Positions 52,650 through 61,388 of a stretch of DNA of 64,000 bases are shown piece by piece. The translations under genes were made by a program, and so were the position numbers. The first letter of the stretch is position 1, and each line of letters opens with the position of its first letter. The notes below the pieces were generated by a model. That model ran no database searches and was not told where the DNA came from. It worked only from the letters and a program-made list of their open reading frames with translations. Location of the stretch: assembly GCF_016591715.1 (NCBI RefSeq), contig NZ_AP024109.1, positions 4,774,001 to 4,838,000 of the forward strand, written 5' to 3'. This DNA comes from Mesorhizobium sp. J8 (lineage in GTDB: Bacteria > Pseudomonadota > Alphaproteobacteria > Rhizobiales > Rhizobiaceae).

Positions 52650-53645
52650 ATGACGGCACGCTTGGACGGGAGGCCGAAGTTGCCACGCATCCTCACGCGA
52701 GAGAACGCGATCCGCTGGGCACCCTTTTTGGTGCTTCTCGCGCTCATAGTCCTGTTCACGGCTCTGAACCCTTCGTTCCTGTCGCAGCGCAACTTCGCGC
52801 GCATCGCGATCGCGGCGGCGCCCGCGCTTATGGTGGCGGTCGGCGTGACCTTCATCATCGTGATGGGTTCCATCGACCTGTCCATGGAGGGTGTCGTTTC
52901 CCTGACGGCCGTCCTGTTCTGCTTCCTGATGCTGGCGCTCGGCGGAACGCTCGCGTCCGGCGGCTGGATCGCAATCCCGGTCATTCTCACCGTCGGGGCC
53001 GCGATCGGCCTGGTAAACGGTCTCATTCATGTCAAGCTGAAGATACCATCCTTCATGGCGAGCCTCGCGCTCGGCTTCGTCGGCACCGGCGCCGCGATTC
53101 TCCTGACCGGCGGCGATATCGTCAAATTCAACGATCCGACGTTCCGCGCCCTTCTGACCTGGCGCATTTTCGGATTTCCCCTGATGGTCTATGTCGCGGG
53201 CCTGTGTCTCGTCCTTGCCTGGTTCATCCAGGCCCATACCCGCCTCGGGCGGTATTTCTACGCGGTTGGAGGCGGCGAGGACCTTGCCCATGCCTCGGGT
53301 GTGCAGGTGCAGCGGGTACGGATGGCCGGGTTCGCGCTTGCCGGCCTCTTCTACGCGATCGCGGCGATCCTGCAGGTGGCGAAGCTCGGTCAGGCGGAAT
53401 CGGTCACCGGATCCAACTTCATGTTCATGTCGATCACGTCGGTCGTGGTCGGCGGTGTGGCGCTCTGGGGCGGCATCGGCGGGGTATGGAACACCCTGGT
53501 CGGCGTCCTCATCGTCGCCGTGATCAACAACGGCATGGTGGTCATCGGCCTGCCCGATTTCCTGCAGGCCGCCGTTCTTGGGCTGCTCGTCATCATCGCA
53601 GTCATCCTGTCGACGGACCGGCGCTCGGTCGCGTTCGTCAAGTGA
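52650..53645 (+). CDS. Sugar ABC transporter permease (RbsC type)
   Basis: A 331-aa inner membrane protein with about ten spans, beginning FLVLLALIVLFTALNPSFLS. The RbsC hallmark SIDLSMEGVVSLTAV is present, with GLVNGLIHVKLKIPSFMASLA and a late GGVALWGGIGGVWNTLVGV. The ATG at 52650 has no good ribosome site; the frame is open further upstream into the previous gene. It is one of two permeases; the other is at 55168. Confidence 0.88.
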   Translation: MTARLDGRPKLPRILTRENAIRWAPFLVLLALIVLFTALNPSFLSQRNFARIAIAAAPALMVAVGVTFIIVMGSIDLSMEGVVSLTAVLFCFLMLALGGTLASGGWIAIPVILTVGAAIGLVNGLIHVKLKIPSFMASLALGFVGTGAAILLTGGDIVKFNDPTFRALLTWRIFGFPLMVYVAGLCLVLAWFIQAHTRLGRYFYAVGGGEDLAHASGVQVQRVRMAGFALAGLFYAIAAILQVAKLGQAESVTGSNFMFMSITSVVVGGVALWGGIGGVWNTLVGVLIVAVINNGMVVIGLPDFLQAAVLGLLVIIAVILSTDRRSVAFVK

Positions 53646-53652
53646 GGGCGCC

Positions 53653-55158
53653 ATGTATGAATTGAGAGCGGTCGAAAAGAAGTTTCCGGGCGTCAGGGCG
53701 CTCAAATCCGTCGACTTTTCCATCAGCCGCGGCGAGATCGTTGGGCTGGTGGGCGAGAATGGCGCCGGCAAGTCCACGCTCATGAAGGTGATCTACGGCG
53801 CCTACCAGCCCGATGGCGGCGAAATCCTCATCGACGGCAAGCCGGTGCGCTTCAGCGGCCCCCGCGATGCGATGGAGCGGGGCATCGGCATGGTGTTCCA
53901 GGAGCAATCGCTGATCACCAACCTGTCGGTTATGGAGAACATCTTCCTGGGCTATGAAGACCAGTTTTCGCGCTTCGGGGTGATCAACTGGAAGGCGATG
54001 GCCAAAGCTGCCAGGAAACAGCTCGCCAAGGTCAAGCTCGATATCGATCCGCGCACCGTCACCTCAAGCCTTTCCTTCGCCCAACGCCAGCTTGTGGAAC
54101 TGGCCAAGGTGCTGACGCTGGAGGAACGGGTTCAGGGTCACCTGGTCGTCCTGCTCGACGAGCCGACCTCGGTGCTGGCCGAGGAAGAGGTGAAGCTGCT
54201 GTTCAAGCTCGTGCGGGAGCTGACGACGCGCGCTTCATTCATCTTCGTGTCCCATCGCATGGACGAAGTGATGGAGCTCTCCGACCGGATCTACGTGATG
54301 AAGGATGGCCAGGTGGTCGATGTCGTCTCGCGCGGCGCAGCGACGCCGGAGGCGATCCAGCACAAGATGGTCGGCCGCCACGTGGATAAGGAATATTATC
54401 GCGAACAGCGGCAAAAGCCCTACGACGCGGCGAAGCCGCTGGTCGAGCTGTCGGGCGTGGATCTACCGGGACGGGTTCACGATATCTCGCTGACGCTGCA
54501 TGCCGGCGAGGTTTTGTGCTTGGTCGGCACCGAGGGCTCCGGCCGCGAAGCGATCCTTCGAACAATTTACGGCATGCGCACGCCCACCAAGGGCACCCTG
54601 AAGATCAAGGGCGAGACCGTCTCCAGGCTGACCGCCCAGGGAGCGGTGGAGCGCGGCGTCGGCTATGTGCCGCGCGAGCGCAAGATCGAAGGCATCGTGG
54701 CCGGCATGAATGTCTACGAGAACATGACGCTTTCGCAAATGCCGCACTACGCGCGGATGGGCTGGCTCGACGTGGCCGACGAGCGTGCCCTTGCCCGCAA
54801 ATGGATCGGCAAGCTCGCCATAAAGGCAAGCTCCGAATATGCCGACTGCGGCAACCTTTCAGGCGGCAACCAGCAGAAGGTCGTGCTTGCCAAATGGCGG
54901 TCGGGCGGCTCCGACATCATGCTGCTCGATCATCCAACCCGCGGCCTGGACATCGGCGCCAAGGAGGATGTGTACGACATGATCAGGGAAATGTGCGACG
55001 ACGGGGTCGGCGTCGTCCTGGTCGCCGACACGCTTGAAGAGGCGATCGGCCTCTCCCACACAATCGTCGTTATCAAGGACGGCGAGATTCAGAAGCGCTT
55101 CGACTGCGTTCCCGGCTCCAAGCCGACGCTCTACGATCTTCTGCACTACATGATCTGA
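53653..55158 (+). CDS. Sugar ABC transporter ATP-binding protein (RbsA/MglA type, two domains)
   Basis: A 501-aa fused ATPase. The first domain has Walker A GENGAGKST, Walker B VLLDEPTSVL and signature-like SFAQRQLVELAKVL. The second has a degenerate Walker A GTEGSGREA, an intact signature LSGGNQQKVVLAKW, and Walker B MLLDHPTRGLDIG. In the second domain the residue after the Walker B Asp is H427 where Glu is usual. The degenerate second P-loop is normal for this class. The ATG at 53653 is 7 bp after the previous stop. Confidence 0.9.
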   Translation: MYELRAVEKKFPGVRALKSVDFSISRGEIVGLVGENGAGKSTLMKVIYGAYQPDGGEILIDGKPVRFSGPRDAMERGIGMVFQEQSLITNLSVMENIFLGYEDQFSRFGVINWKAMAKAARKQLAKVKLDIDPRTVTSSLSFAQRQLVELAKVLTLEERVQGHLVVLLDEPTSVLAEEEVKLLFKLVRELTTRASFIFVSHRMDEVMELSDRIYVMKDGQVVDVVSRGAATPEAIQHKMVGRHVDKEYYREQRQKPYDAAKPLVELSGVDLPGRVHDISLTLHAGEVLCLVGTEGSGREAILRTIYGMRTPTKGTLKIKGETVSRLTAQGAVERGVGYVPRERKIEGIVAGMNVYENMTLSQMPHYARMGWLDVADERALARKWIGKLAIKASSEYADCGNLSGGNQQKVVLAKWRSGGSDIMLLDHPTRGLDIGAKEDVYDMIREMCDDGVGVVLVADTLEEAIGLSHTIVVIKDGEIQKRFDCVPGSKPTLYDLLHYMI

Positions 55159-55167
55159 GAAGCCTCC

Positions 55168-56109
55168 ATGGACATCCAACGCCTCAAGCCGCACTTGCCT
55201 TGGATCACCCTTCTGATCCTGGTCGCGATCGTCGGCATCGCCGATCCCAGCTTCCTCAAGCCAGCCAACCTGCTGAGCCTTGCCGGCGACATCGTGCCGC
55301 TGTTCATCATGGCGCTGGGCTTGACCTTCGCGATCTACATCGGCGGCATCGATCTGTCGGCCCAATCGATGGCGAACATGATCACAGTCGTCGCCTCGGT
55401 CTATCTGGCGCCGCTCGGGATCTGGGTCGCGGCGCTCTGTATCCTTGCGGGGCTCACGCTGGGGACGCTTTCCGGCTACCTGACCACCCGCATGTACGTC
55501 CCGTCCTTCATCTCCACGCTGGCCGTCGGTGGCTTATGCTTTTCTGTGGCGCAATGGCTGTCCGGCAACCGCGCTCTCAACATGGATGCCACTCAGCGCA
55601 ACGAGACGTTCGGCTGGATGATCGCTCGAACCGGCATCGTGCCCCACGAACTCTTCATCGCGCTGGGCCTGCTGGCAATCTGCCTGCTCATAGAACGGCG
55701 AACGATCCTCGGCCGTGCGCTGAAGGCCGTGGGCGCGGGCGAGCTCGCCGCGGCCGCGTCCGGCCTTAACGTCTCCCGCTACAAGATCCTCGCCTTTGCC
55801 ATATCGGGAGCGCTGGCCGCAGTGGCCGGACTGCTCTTTTCCGTCAAGCTGTCGGGCGGCGCGCCGACGATCGCCAACGGCTTCCTGTTGCCGGCCATCG
55901 TCGCCGTGCTTGTCGGCGGAACGCCGCTGACGGGCGGCGTCGGCGGCGTGCTCAACACGGCAATCGGCACGCTGATCGTGGCGGTGATCCGGGCATCGAT
56001 GCTCTATTTCGGCATCGCGGCGACGCAGCAACAGATGGTCTTCGGCCTGGTGCTGATCGTAGCGATCGCCTTGACCATCGACCGCTCCAAGCTTCGCACG
56101 GTGAAGTGA
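55168..56109 (+). CDS. Sugar ABC transporter permease (RbsC type), second
   Basis: A 313-aa inner membrane protein related to the one at 52650 and so probably its heterodimer partner. It begins WITLLILVAIVGIADPSFLK and has the hallmark GGIDLSAQSMANM followed by GTLSGYLTTRMYVPSFISTL. The C-terminal half has AIVAVLVGGTPLTGGVGGVL. It follows the ATPase gene by 9 bp and overlaps the start region of the alcohol dehydrogenase gene. Confidence 0.88.
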   Translation: MDIQRLKPHLPWITLLILVAIVGIADPSFLKPANLLSLAGDIVPLFIMALGLTFAIYIGGIDLSAQSMANMITVVASVYLAPLGIWVAALCILAGLTLGTLSGYLTTRMYVPSFISTLAVGGLCFSVAQWLSGNRALNMDATQRNETFGWMIARTGIVPHELFIALGLLAICLLIERRTILGRALKAVGAGELAAAASGLNVSRYKILAFAISGALAAVAGLLFSVKLSGGAPTIANGFLLPAIVAVLVGGTPLTGGVGGVLNTAIGTLIVAVIRASMLYFGIAATQQQMVFGLVLIVAIALTIDRSKLRTVK

Positions 56110-56117
56110 GATACACC

Positions 56118-57149
56118 ATGGCAACAATGCGCGCCGCAGTTCTGACCGCTCCGCACTGTTTCGATCTGCGCGAGGTCGCCATTCCGCAGGTCGGCCCCGA
56201 CGACGCCTTGATCCGCGTCTCACGTACCGGCATATGCGGGACCGACATCCATATCTTCAACGGTCACTATGCCGCCGACCGGCTGCCGCTGGTGCCCGGC
56301 CACGAGTTTGCCGGGACCGTAGCCGCGACGGGCGCGCATGTGAAGCACATCGAGCCCGGCACGACCTGCGTCGCGGACGTCAACATCGGTTGTGGCGAGT
56401 GCTATTGGTGCCGCCGCAACGAGATCCTGAACTGCCCGTCCATGACGCAGGTCGGCATCGGACGCGACGGCGCCTTCGCGGAATATGTATGCGTGCCAGC
56501 CAGGCTTGTCATACCGGCTCCGGACAATGTGCCGGCCGAGGTGCTTGCCCTTACCGAGCCGGTGTCCTGCGTGGTGCGCGCTGCGCGCAAGGCACGCGCG
56601 ACCTTCGGCCAATCCGTCGTCATTCTCGGCGCCGGGCCGATCGGTAACCTTCACGTCCAGATGATGCGCCTGTGCGGCGCCGCGCCAATCATCGTCGCCG
56701 ACCTATCGGAAGATCGCTGTCGTCTTGCCCTTGAAGCCGGAGCGGATGCGACCGTCGCCGATCCTGCCCAGCTTAAGGCGGAGGTCCTGAAAAGGACCGG
56801 CGGGCGCGGCGCGGATCTCGTGATCGAGAGCGTTGGTTCGCCGCGGCTTTACGCGCTCGCTTTCGAGCTCATCCGCAAGGGCGGTCATGTCGCATTCTTC
56901 GGTCTTACCGGGCCCAAGGACACGGTGCCGGTCGACATCCTTCGCACCATCCTTGAGGAGAACAGTCTCAAGGGCTCGGTCGCCGGCATGGGAGAAGACA
57001 TGCACGACGCGCTGACACTTTTGTCGCACGGCCGCTTTCGGACCGAGGCGTTCACCCGTGCAGCCTTTCCTCTCGATCAGATCCAGCGCGTCTTCGAGAC
57101 TTTGGCCGAACGGCCCCAGGATCTGAAGACGCAGATCATATTCAACTAA
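56118..57149 (+). CDS. Zinc-dependent alcohol dehydrogenase (sorbitol/threonine dehydrogenase-like)
   Basis: A 343-aa medium-chain dehydrogenase. The catalytic zinc is held by Cys in RTGICGTDIH and His/Glu in VPGHEFAG. The structural zinc cysteines are in GCGECYWCRRNEILNC. The NAD fold motif is VVILGAGPIGNLHVQMM. Such enzymes oxidise polyols or amino alcohols to ketones. ATG 56118 is preferred; GTG 56106 overlaps the permease stop and is an alternative. It is likely the first catabolic step after uptake, then the aldehyde dehydrogenase and GMC enzymes. Confidence 0.88.
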   Translation: MATMRAAVLTAPHCFDLREVAIPQVGPDDALIRVSRTGICGTDIHIFNGHYAADRLPLVPGHEFAGTVAATGAHVKHIEPGTTCVADVNIGCGECYWCRRNEILNCPSMTQVGIGRDGAFAEYVCVPARLVIPAPDNVPAEVLALTEPVSCVVRAARKARATFGQSVVILGAGPIGNLHVQMMRLCGAAPIIVADLSEDRCRLALEAGADATVADPAQLKAEVLKRTGGRGADLVIESVGSPRLYALAFELIRKGGHVAFFGLTGPKDTVPVDILRTILEENSLKGSVAGMGEDMHDALTLLSHGRFRTEAFTRAAFPLDQIQRVFETLAERPQDLKTQIIFN

Positions 57150-57220
57150 GGCTGGCCGGCGCGTCTCGCCGGGACGGCGATCGCGAACGGCCGGCGTACC
57201 CGTCGGAACGGAGGCATTGC

Positions 57221-58717
57221 ATGCTTGATTTCACTGACCGCGCGACCCTGCCGGATGCGCCGCGCGAATTCGGTTTCTGGTCGGATGGATCCTGGCGCAA
57301 GGGCGGAGCCATGTTCGAGCGCCGGTCGCCGGGCCACGGCGTGCCGGTGACGCTCACGCCCAGATGCTCGGTCGACGACCTCAACGCCGCCGTCGCCGCC
57401 GCGCGCCGTGCATTCGAGGATCGCCGGTGGGCCGGACTGCCGGGAGCCGACCGCGCGGCGGTGCTTCTGAGGACCGCCGATATCCTGCGCCGCCGCCGCG
57501 ACGAAATCGCCTATTGGGAAGTCCTCGAAAACGGCAAGCCGATCTCGCAGGCGCGCGGCGAGATCGATCACTGCATTGCATGCTTCGAGGTGGGCGCGGG
57601 CGCCGCAAGGCTATTGCATGGCGACAGCTTCAACAGTCTCGGCGATGGCCTTTTCGGCATGGTGCTGCGCGAGCCGGTCGGCGTGGTCGGGCTCATCACG
57701 CCCTGGAACTTTCCATTCCTGATCCTGTGCGAGCGCATTCCCTTTATCCTGGCCAGCGGATGCACCGTCGTCGTCAAGCCTTCGGAGGTCACATCCGCGA
57801 CCACGCTGCTGCTTGGCGAGATCCTTTCCGAAGCCGGTGCGCCGGACGGAGTCTATAACGTCGTCACCGGCTCCGGTCGCACGATTGGCCAGGCGCTGAC
57901 CGAGCATCCCGACGTGGACATGCTGTCCTTCACCGGATCGACGTCGGTGGGCCGCTCTTGCGTGCACGCCGCGGCCGATTCGAACTTCAAGAAGCTCGGC
58001 CTGGAGCTCGGCGGCAAGAACCCGATCATCGTCTTCGCGGACAGCGATCTCGAGGACGCGGCGGACGGCGCGGCTTTCGGCATAAGCTTCAACACCGGCC
58101 AATGCTGCGTGTCGTCGAGCCGCGTCATCGTGGAGCGCTCGGCTGCGCGCGAGTTCGAGGAAATCCTCGCCGCCAAGATGGCCAAGATCGTCGTCGGCGA
58201 TCCGCTGCAAACGAAGACGCAGGTCGGCGCCATCACCACCGACGCGCAGAATTCGACCATCCTGAGCTATATCGACAAGGGAAAAGCCGAAGGGGCGAGG
58301 CTCGTCGCCGGCGGACAGGCCCTGGATCTCGGCGGCGGCCAGTATATCGCGCCGACATTGTTTTCTGCTGTCACGCCCGGAATGGCTATAGCCCGCGACG
58401 AAATCTTCGGGCCCGTCCTGTCTTCCTTCCATTTCGACACGATCGAGGAGGCGATCAGCCTCGCGAACGATACCGTCTATGGCCTGGCCGCCAGCGTGTG
58501 GACCAAGAACATCGACAAGGCGCTGGTCGTGACGCGGCGCGTGCGCGCCGGCCGCTTCTGGGTGAACACGATCATGGCCGGCGGCCCGGAGATGCCGCTC
58601 GGCGGGTTCAAGCAGTCCGGTTGGGGACGAGAAGCGGGAATGTACGGCGTGGAAGAGTACACACAGGTCAAGTCCGTCCACATCGAGGTCGGCAAGCGTG
58701 CGCACTGGATCAAGTGA
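57221..58717 (+). CDS. NAD-dependent aldehyde dehydrogenase
   Basis: A 498-aa aldehyde dehydrogenase of the betaine-aldehyde/omega-aminoaldehyde-like branch. Visible are TPWNFPFLILCERIPF for cofactor binding, the Glu in LELGGKNP and the catalytic Cys in NTGQCCVSSSRV. The ribosome site GGAACGGAGG precedes ATG 57221. Its stop overlaps the start of the GMC gene as TGATG. It should oxidise an aldehyde made from the imported compound. Confidence 0.9.
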   Translation: MLDFTDRATLPDAPREFGFWSDGSWRKGGAMFERRSPGHGVPVTLTPRCSVDDLNAAVAAARRAFEDRRWAGLPGADRAAVLLRTADILRRRRDEIAYWEVLENGKPISQARGEIDHCIACFEVGAGAARLLHGDSFNSLGDGLFGMVLREPVGVVGLITPWNFPFLILCERIPFILASGCTVVVKPSEVTSATTLLLGEILSEAGAPDGVYNVVTGSGRTIGQALTEHPDVDMLSFTGSTSVGRSCVHAAADSNFKKLGLELGGKNPIIVFADSDLEDAADGAAFGISFNTGQCCVSSSRVIVERSAAREFEEILAAKMAKIVVGDPLQTKTQVGAITTDAQNSTILSYIDKGKAEGARLVAGGQALDLGGGQYIAPTLFSAVTPGMAIARDEIFGPVLSSFHFDTIEEAISLANDTVYGLAASVWTKNIDKALVVTRRVRAGRFWVNTIMAGGPEMPLGGFKQSGWGREAGMYGVEEYTQVKSVHIEVGKRAHWIK

Positions 58718-60321
58718 TGACTACAGGTTTCGACTATGTGATCGTCGGGGCAGGCTCCTCGGGCTGCGTGCTTGCCGCGCGCCTGTCCGAGAATCCGGCC
58801 GTCAGGGTCTGCATCATCGAGGCTGGCGGCAGGGACAGCCACCCCTACATCCATATGCCGGTCGGCTTCGCCAAGATGACCACGGGACCGCTCACCTGGG
58901 GACTGGTCACGGCGCCGCAGAAGCACGCCGACAACCGTGAAATTCTTTACGCGCAGGCAAAGGTGCTTGGCGGCGGTTCGTCCATCAATGCCGAGGTCTA
59001 TACACGCGGGCACCAGACCGACTACGACCGCTGGGCAAACGAGGAAGGCGCGGACGGTTGGGCGTTCAAGGACATCCAGAAGTATTTTCTGCGTTCTGAG
59101 GGCAACTCCATCCTCTCCGGCAGGCTGCACGGCACAGACGGGCCGCTCGGGGTGTCGAACATACCCGATCCGAATATCGTCTCACGCGCTTTTGTCCAAA
59201 GCTGTCAGGAATACGGGCTGCCGTATAATCCCGACTTCAACGGGACAAGACAGGAAGGCGCCGGAATCTACCAGATCACGACGCGGAACAACCGGCGTTG
59301 CTCGGCGGCCGTGGGCTACCTCAAGCCCGCTCTCGGGCGCCCGAACCTTACGCTGATCACAGGAGCGCTGGTCCATCGCATCGTCTTCAAGGGCCGCCGG
59401 GCCGTTGGCGTCGAATGCTCGGTCGGCGGCTCGCTGAAGGTCATAAACGCCGACAGCGAAGTGCTGGTCACCTCGGGGGCGATCGGCACGCCGAAGCTGA
59501 TGATGCTGTCAGGCGTCGGCCCTGGCGATCACCTCCGTCACCACGGCATCGAGACGATCCAGGATCTCCCGGGCGTCGGGCAGAACCTCCAGGATCATTT
59601 TGGCATCGACATCGTGGCGGAGTTGAAAGGCCACGATTCACTCGACAAGTACAACAAGATGCACTGGATGCTGTGGGCCGGCCTCCAGTATACGGTGTTC
59701 AAGAGCGGACCGATAACGTCAAACGTGGTCGAGGGTGGTGCCTTCTGGCATTCCACGGGGAACCATGCGGAGTCGGTGCCCGATCTGCAATTCCATTTCC
59801 TGGCGGGCGCCGGCGCTGAAGCAGGCGTGCCGTCGGTTCCGAAGGGATCATCGGGGATCACGTTGAACAGCTATACGCTGCGCCCGAAATCGCGCGGGAG
59901 CGTGACGCTCCGTTCGCCGGACCCGCGCGACAATCCGATTGTCGACCCCAATTTCCTTGCTGACCCCGACGATCTCAGAATATCGGTCGAAGGCATCAAG
60001 ATCAGCCGGGAGATATTCAATCAGCCGTCGCTGCGCAAATTCGTCAAGGAGCTCCGTTTCCCTGACACAAGCGTGCGCTCGCAGTCAGACTATGAGGCCT
60101 ATGCGCGACGCTACGGCCGCACCTCCTATCACCCGACTTGCACCTGCAAGATGGGGAAGGATGCGATGTCGGTAGTCGACCCGCAATTGCGGGTGCATGG
60201 GCTCGACGGCATTCGCATATGCGACAGCTCGGTGATGCCGTCGCTGGTGGGGTCAAACACCAATGCGGCGACAATCATGATCGGCGAGCATGCGTCGGAC
60301 CTCATCCGGGGCAACCGATAG
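58717..60321 (+). CDS. GMC family FAD-dependent oxidoreductase (choline dehydrogenase-like)
   Basis: A 534-aa flavoprotein. The FAD-binding motif is DYVIVGAGSSGCVLAARLSE, GMC signature 1 is KVLGGGSSINAEVYTRG and signature 2 is TSGAIGTPKLMMLSG. The active-site His is in SYHPTCTCKMG and a second polar residue in VGSNTNAA. The family oxidises alcohols to aldehydes. It follows the aldehyde dehydrogenase with one-base overlap, the usual pairing of alcohol and aldehyde oxidation. The electron acceptor and substrate are unknown. Confidence 0.9.
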   Translation: MTTGFDYVIVGAGSSGCVLAARLSENPAVRVCIIEAGGRDSHPYIHMPVGFAKMTTGPLTWGLVTAPQKHADNREILYAQAKVLGGGSSINAEVYTRGHQTDYDRWANEEGADGWAFKDIQKYFLRSEGNSILSGRLHGTDGPLGVSNIPDPNIVSRAFVQSCQEYGLPYNPDFNGTRQEGAGIYQITTRNNRRCSAAVGYLKPALGRPNLTLITGALVHRIVFKGRRAVGVECSVGGSLKVINADSEVLVTSGAIGTPKLMMLSGVGPGDHLRHHGIETIQDLPGVGQNLQDHFGIDIVAELKGHDSLDKYNKMHWMLWAGLQYTVFKSGPITSNVVEGGAFWHSTGNHAESVPDLQFHFLAGAGAEAGVPSVPKGSSGITLNSYTLRPKSRGSVTLRSPDPRDNPIVDPNFLADPDDLRISVEGIKISREIFNQPSLRKFVKELRFPDTSVRSQSDYEAYARRYGRTSYHPTCTCKMGKDAMSVVDPQLRVHGLDGIRICDSSVMPSLVGSNTNAATIMIGEHASDLIRGNR

Positions 60322-60362
60322 CGTTGCCAGCGGCCTCGGATCTGCTCGCTCTTGTCTCACGC

Positions 60363-60458
60363 CTAGAGCGGTTCACCGTTTCATGGAAACGGTGAACCGC
60401 TCTATCTCTTTGTTTTTACGCACTTCCAAGCGGAAAACTCACACTTTTCCTGGCTTTA
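60363..60458 (-). repeat. ~100-bp palindromic repeat, copy 6 of 6
   Basis: Reversed and slightly degenerate copy. On the minus strand its first bases TAAAGCCAGG stand where other copies have TAGAGCAATTCCAGG, and the TAA is the stop codon of the aldo/keto reductase gene. Confidence 0.75.
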
Positions 60459-61277
60459 GGCGTCGAAATCCGGCGCATATGGGATCAGCCGCTTCCCGAC
60501 AACGCGGTAACCGACGGCATTCATGGCGTCGATGCGGGCCATGTCGATACTCGACAAGGTGAAGTCCATCACGTCGAAATTCGTGCGGATGTTATCCGGC
60601 CTGGTGGACATCGTGTTGATCGGCAAACCCTTCTGCAGGATCCAGCGCAGCACGACCTGAGCGGCCGACTTGCCGTATGTGGCGCCGATATCGGCGAAAA
60701 GCGGATGTTTGAAGACCTCGCCGCGCGCGACCGAGCAGTAGGATGACAGAGGAATACCCGTTTCACTCGCCGCCGCCAGCAGCTTGCGCTGGTCAAGAAG
60801 CGGATGGAATTCCACCTGATTGGTTACGAGCGGCACGCTGGCGATCTGCTTCGCTTGACGCATCATCGCCGCTGTGTAGTTCGAAATTCCGACGGTGCTG
60901 GCGAGGCCCCGATCTTGCGCTTCCTGAAGCAGTTCCAGTGAAAGCCTGATGTCGCCTCCTGGCGTCGGCCAGTGAAGCAGCAGGATGTCGACGCGATCCA
61001 ACTTCAGATCCTGCAGCGATTGTTCGACGGACGGCATGAACCGCTCTTGCGAGAAGTTCTCCACGGTGACCTTTGTCGTGATGCAGAGTTCGTCCCGGGG
61101 TATGCCGCTCTCGGCCAAGGCCAGGCCCGTGTCCGCTTCATTGCCATAAGCCTGAGCCGTGTCGAACGCGCGGTAACCCGCATCGATCGCAGCCGCGACC
61201 GCAGCGCGCAGCGTATCCCCCTTAAGAGGGAAAGTTCCAAACATCCGCTGGTTCGTCTTCTGGAACATAATGTTCAT
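60456..61277 (-). CDS. Aldo/keto reductase (2,5-diketo-gluconate reductase-like)
   Basis: A 273-aa (beta/alpha)8-barrel NADPH reductase. The catalytic tetrad is visible: Asp and Tyr in RAFDTAQAYGNE, Lys in ITTKV and His in LLLHWPT. The NADP region ends with STRPDNIRTNFDVMDFTL. Its substrate could be a keto sugar or aldehyde. The gene is divergent from the CoA-transferase gene with a 14-bp inverted repeat between them. The stop TAA belongs to the neighbouring repeat, so the C-terminal residues may differ from relatives. Confidence 0.88.
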   Translation of the reverse strand: MNIMFQKTNQRMFGTFPLKGDTLRAAVAAAIDAGYRAFDTAQAYGNEADTGLALAESGIPRDELCITTKVTVENFSQERFMPSVEQSLQDLKLDRVDILLLHWPTPGGDIRLSLELLQEAQDRGLASTVGISNYTAAMMRQAKQIASVPLVTNQVEFHPLLDQRKLLAAASETGIPLSSYCSVARGEVFKHPLFADIGATYGKSAAQVVLRWILQKGLPINTMSTRPDNIRTNFDVMDFTLSSIDMARIDAMNAVGYRVVGKRLIPYAPDFDA

Positions 61278-61345
61278 CGAAATCCTCCCACTGGTTGCCG
61301 TCGGCGCGGCGCTTGCTTTGAAAGCGGTCGACGGCTATACAGATA

Positions 61346-61359
61346 TAACTATCTAGTTA
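61346..61359. promoter_or_regulatory. Candidate TetR operator between reductase and CoA-transferase genes
   Basis: TAACTATCTAGTTA is a perfect inverted repeat with a two-base spacer. The overlapping minus-strand GTAACTAGATAGT (61360-61348) matches the sequence at 51383-51395 in 12 of 13 bases. It lies 30 bp before ATG 61389 and 69 bp before the reductase ATG. Confidence 0.55.
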
Positions 61360-61388
61360 CTTATTGCCAAGCCTAGTGGAGAGGAAAC

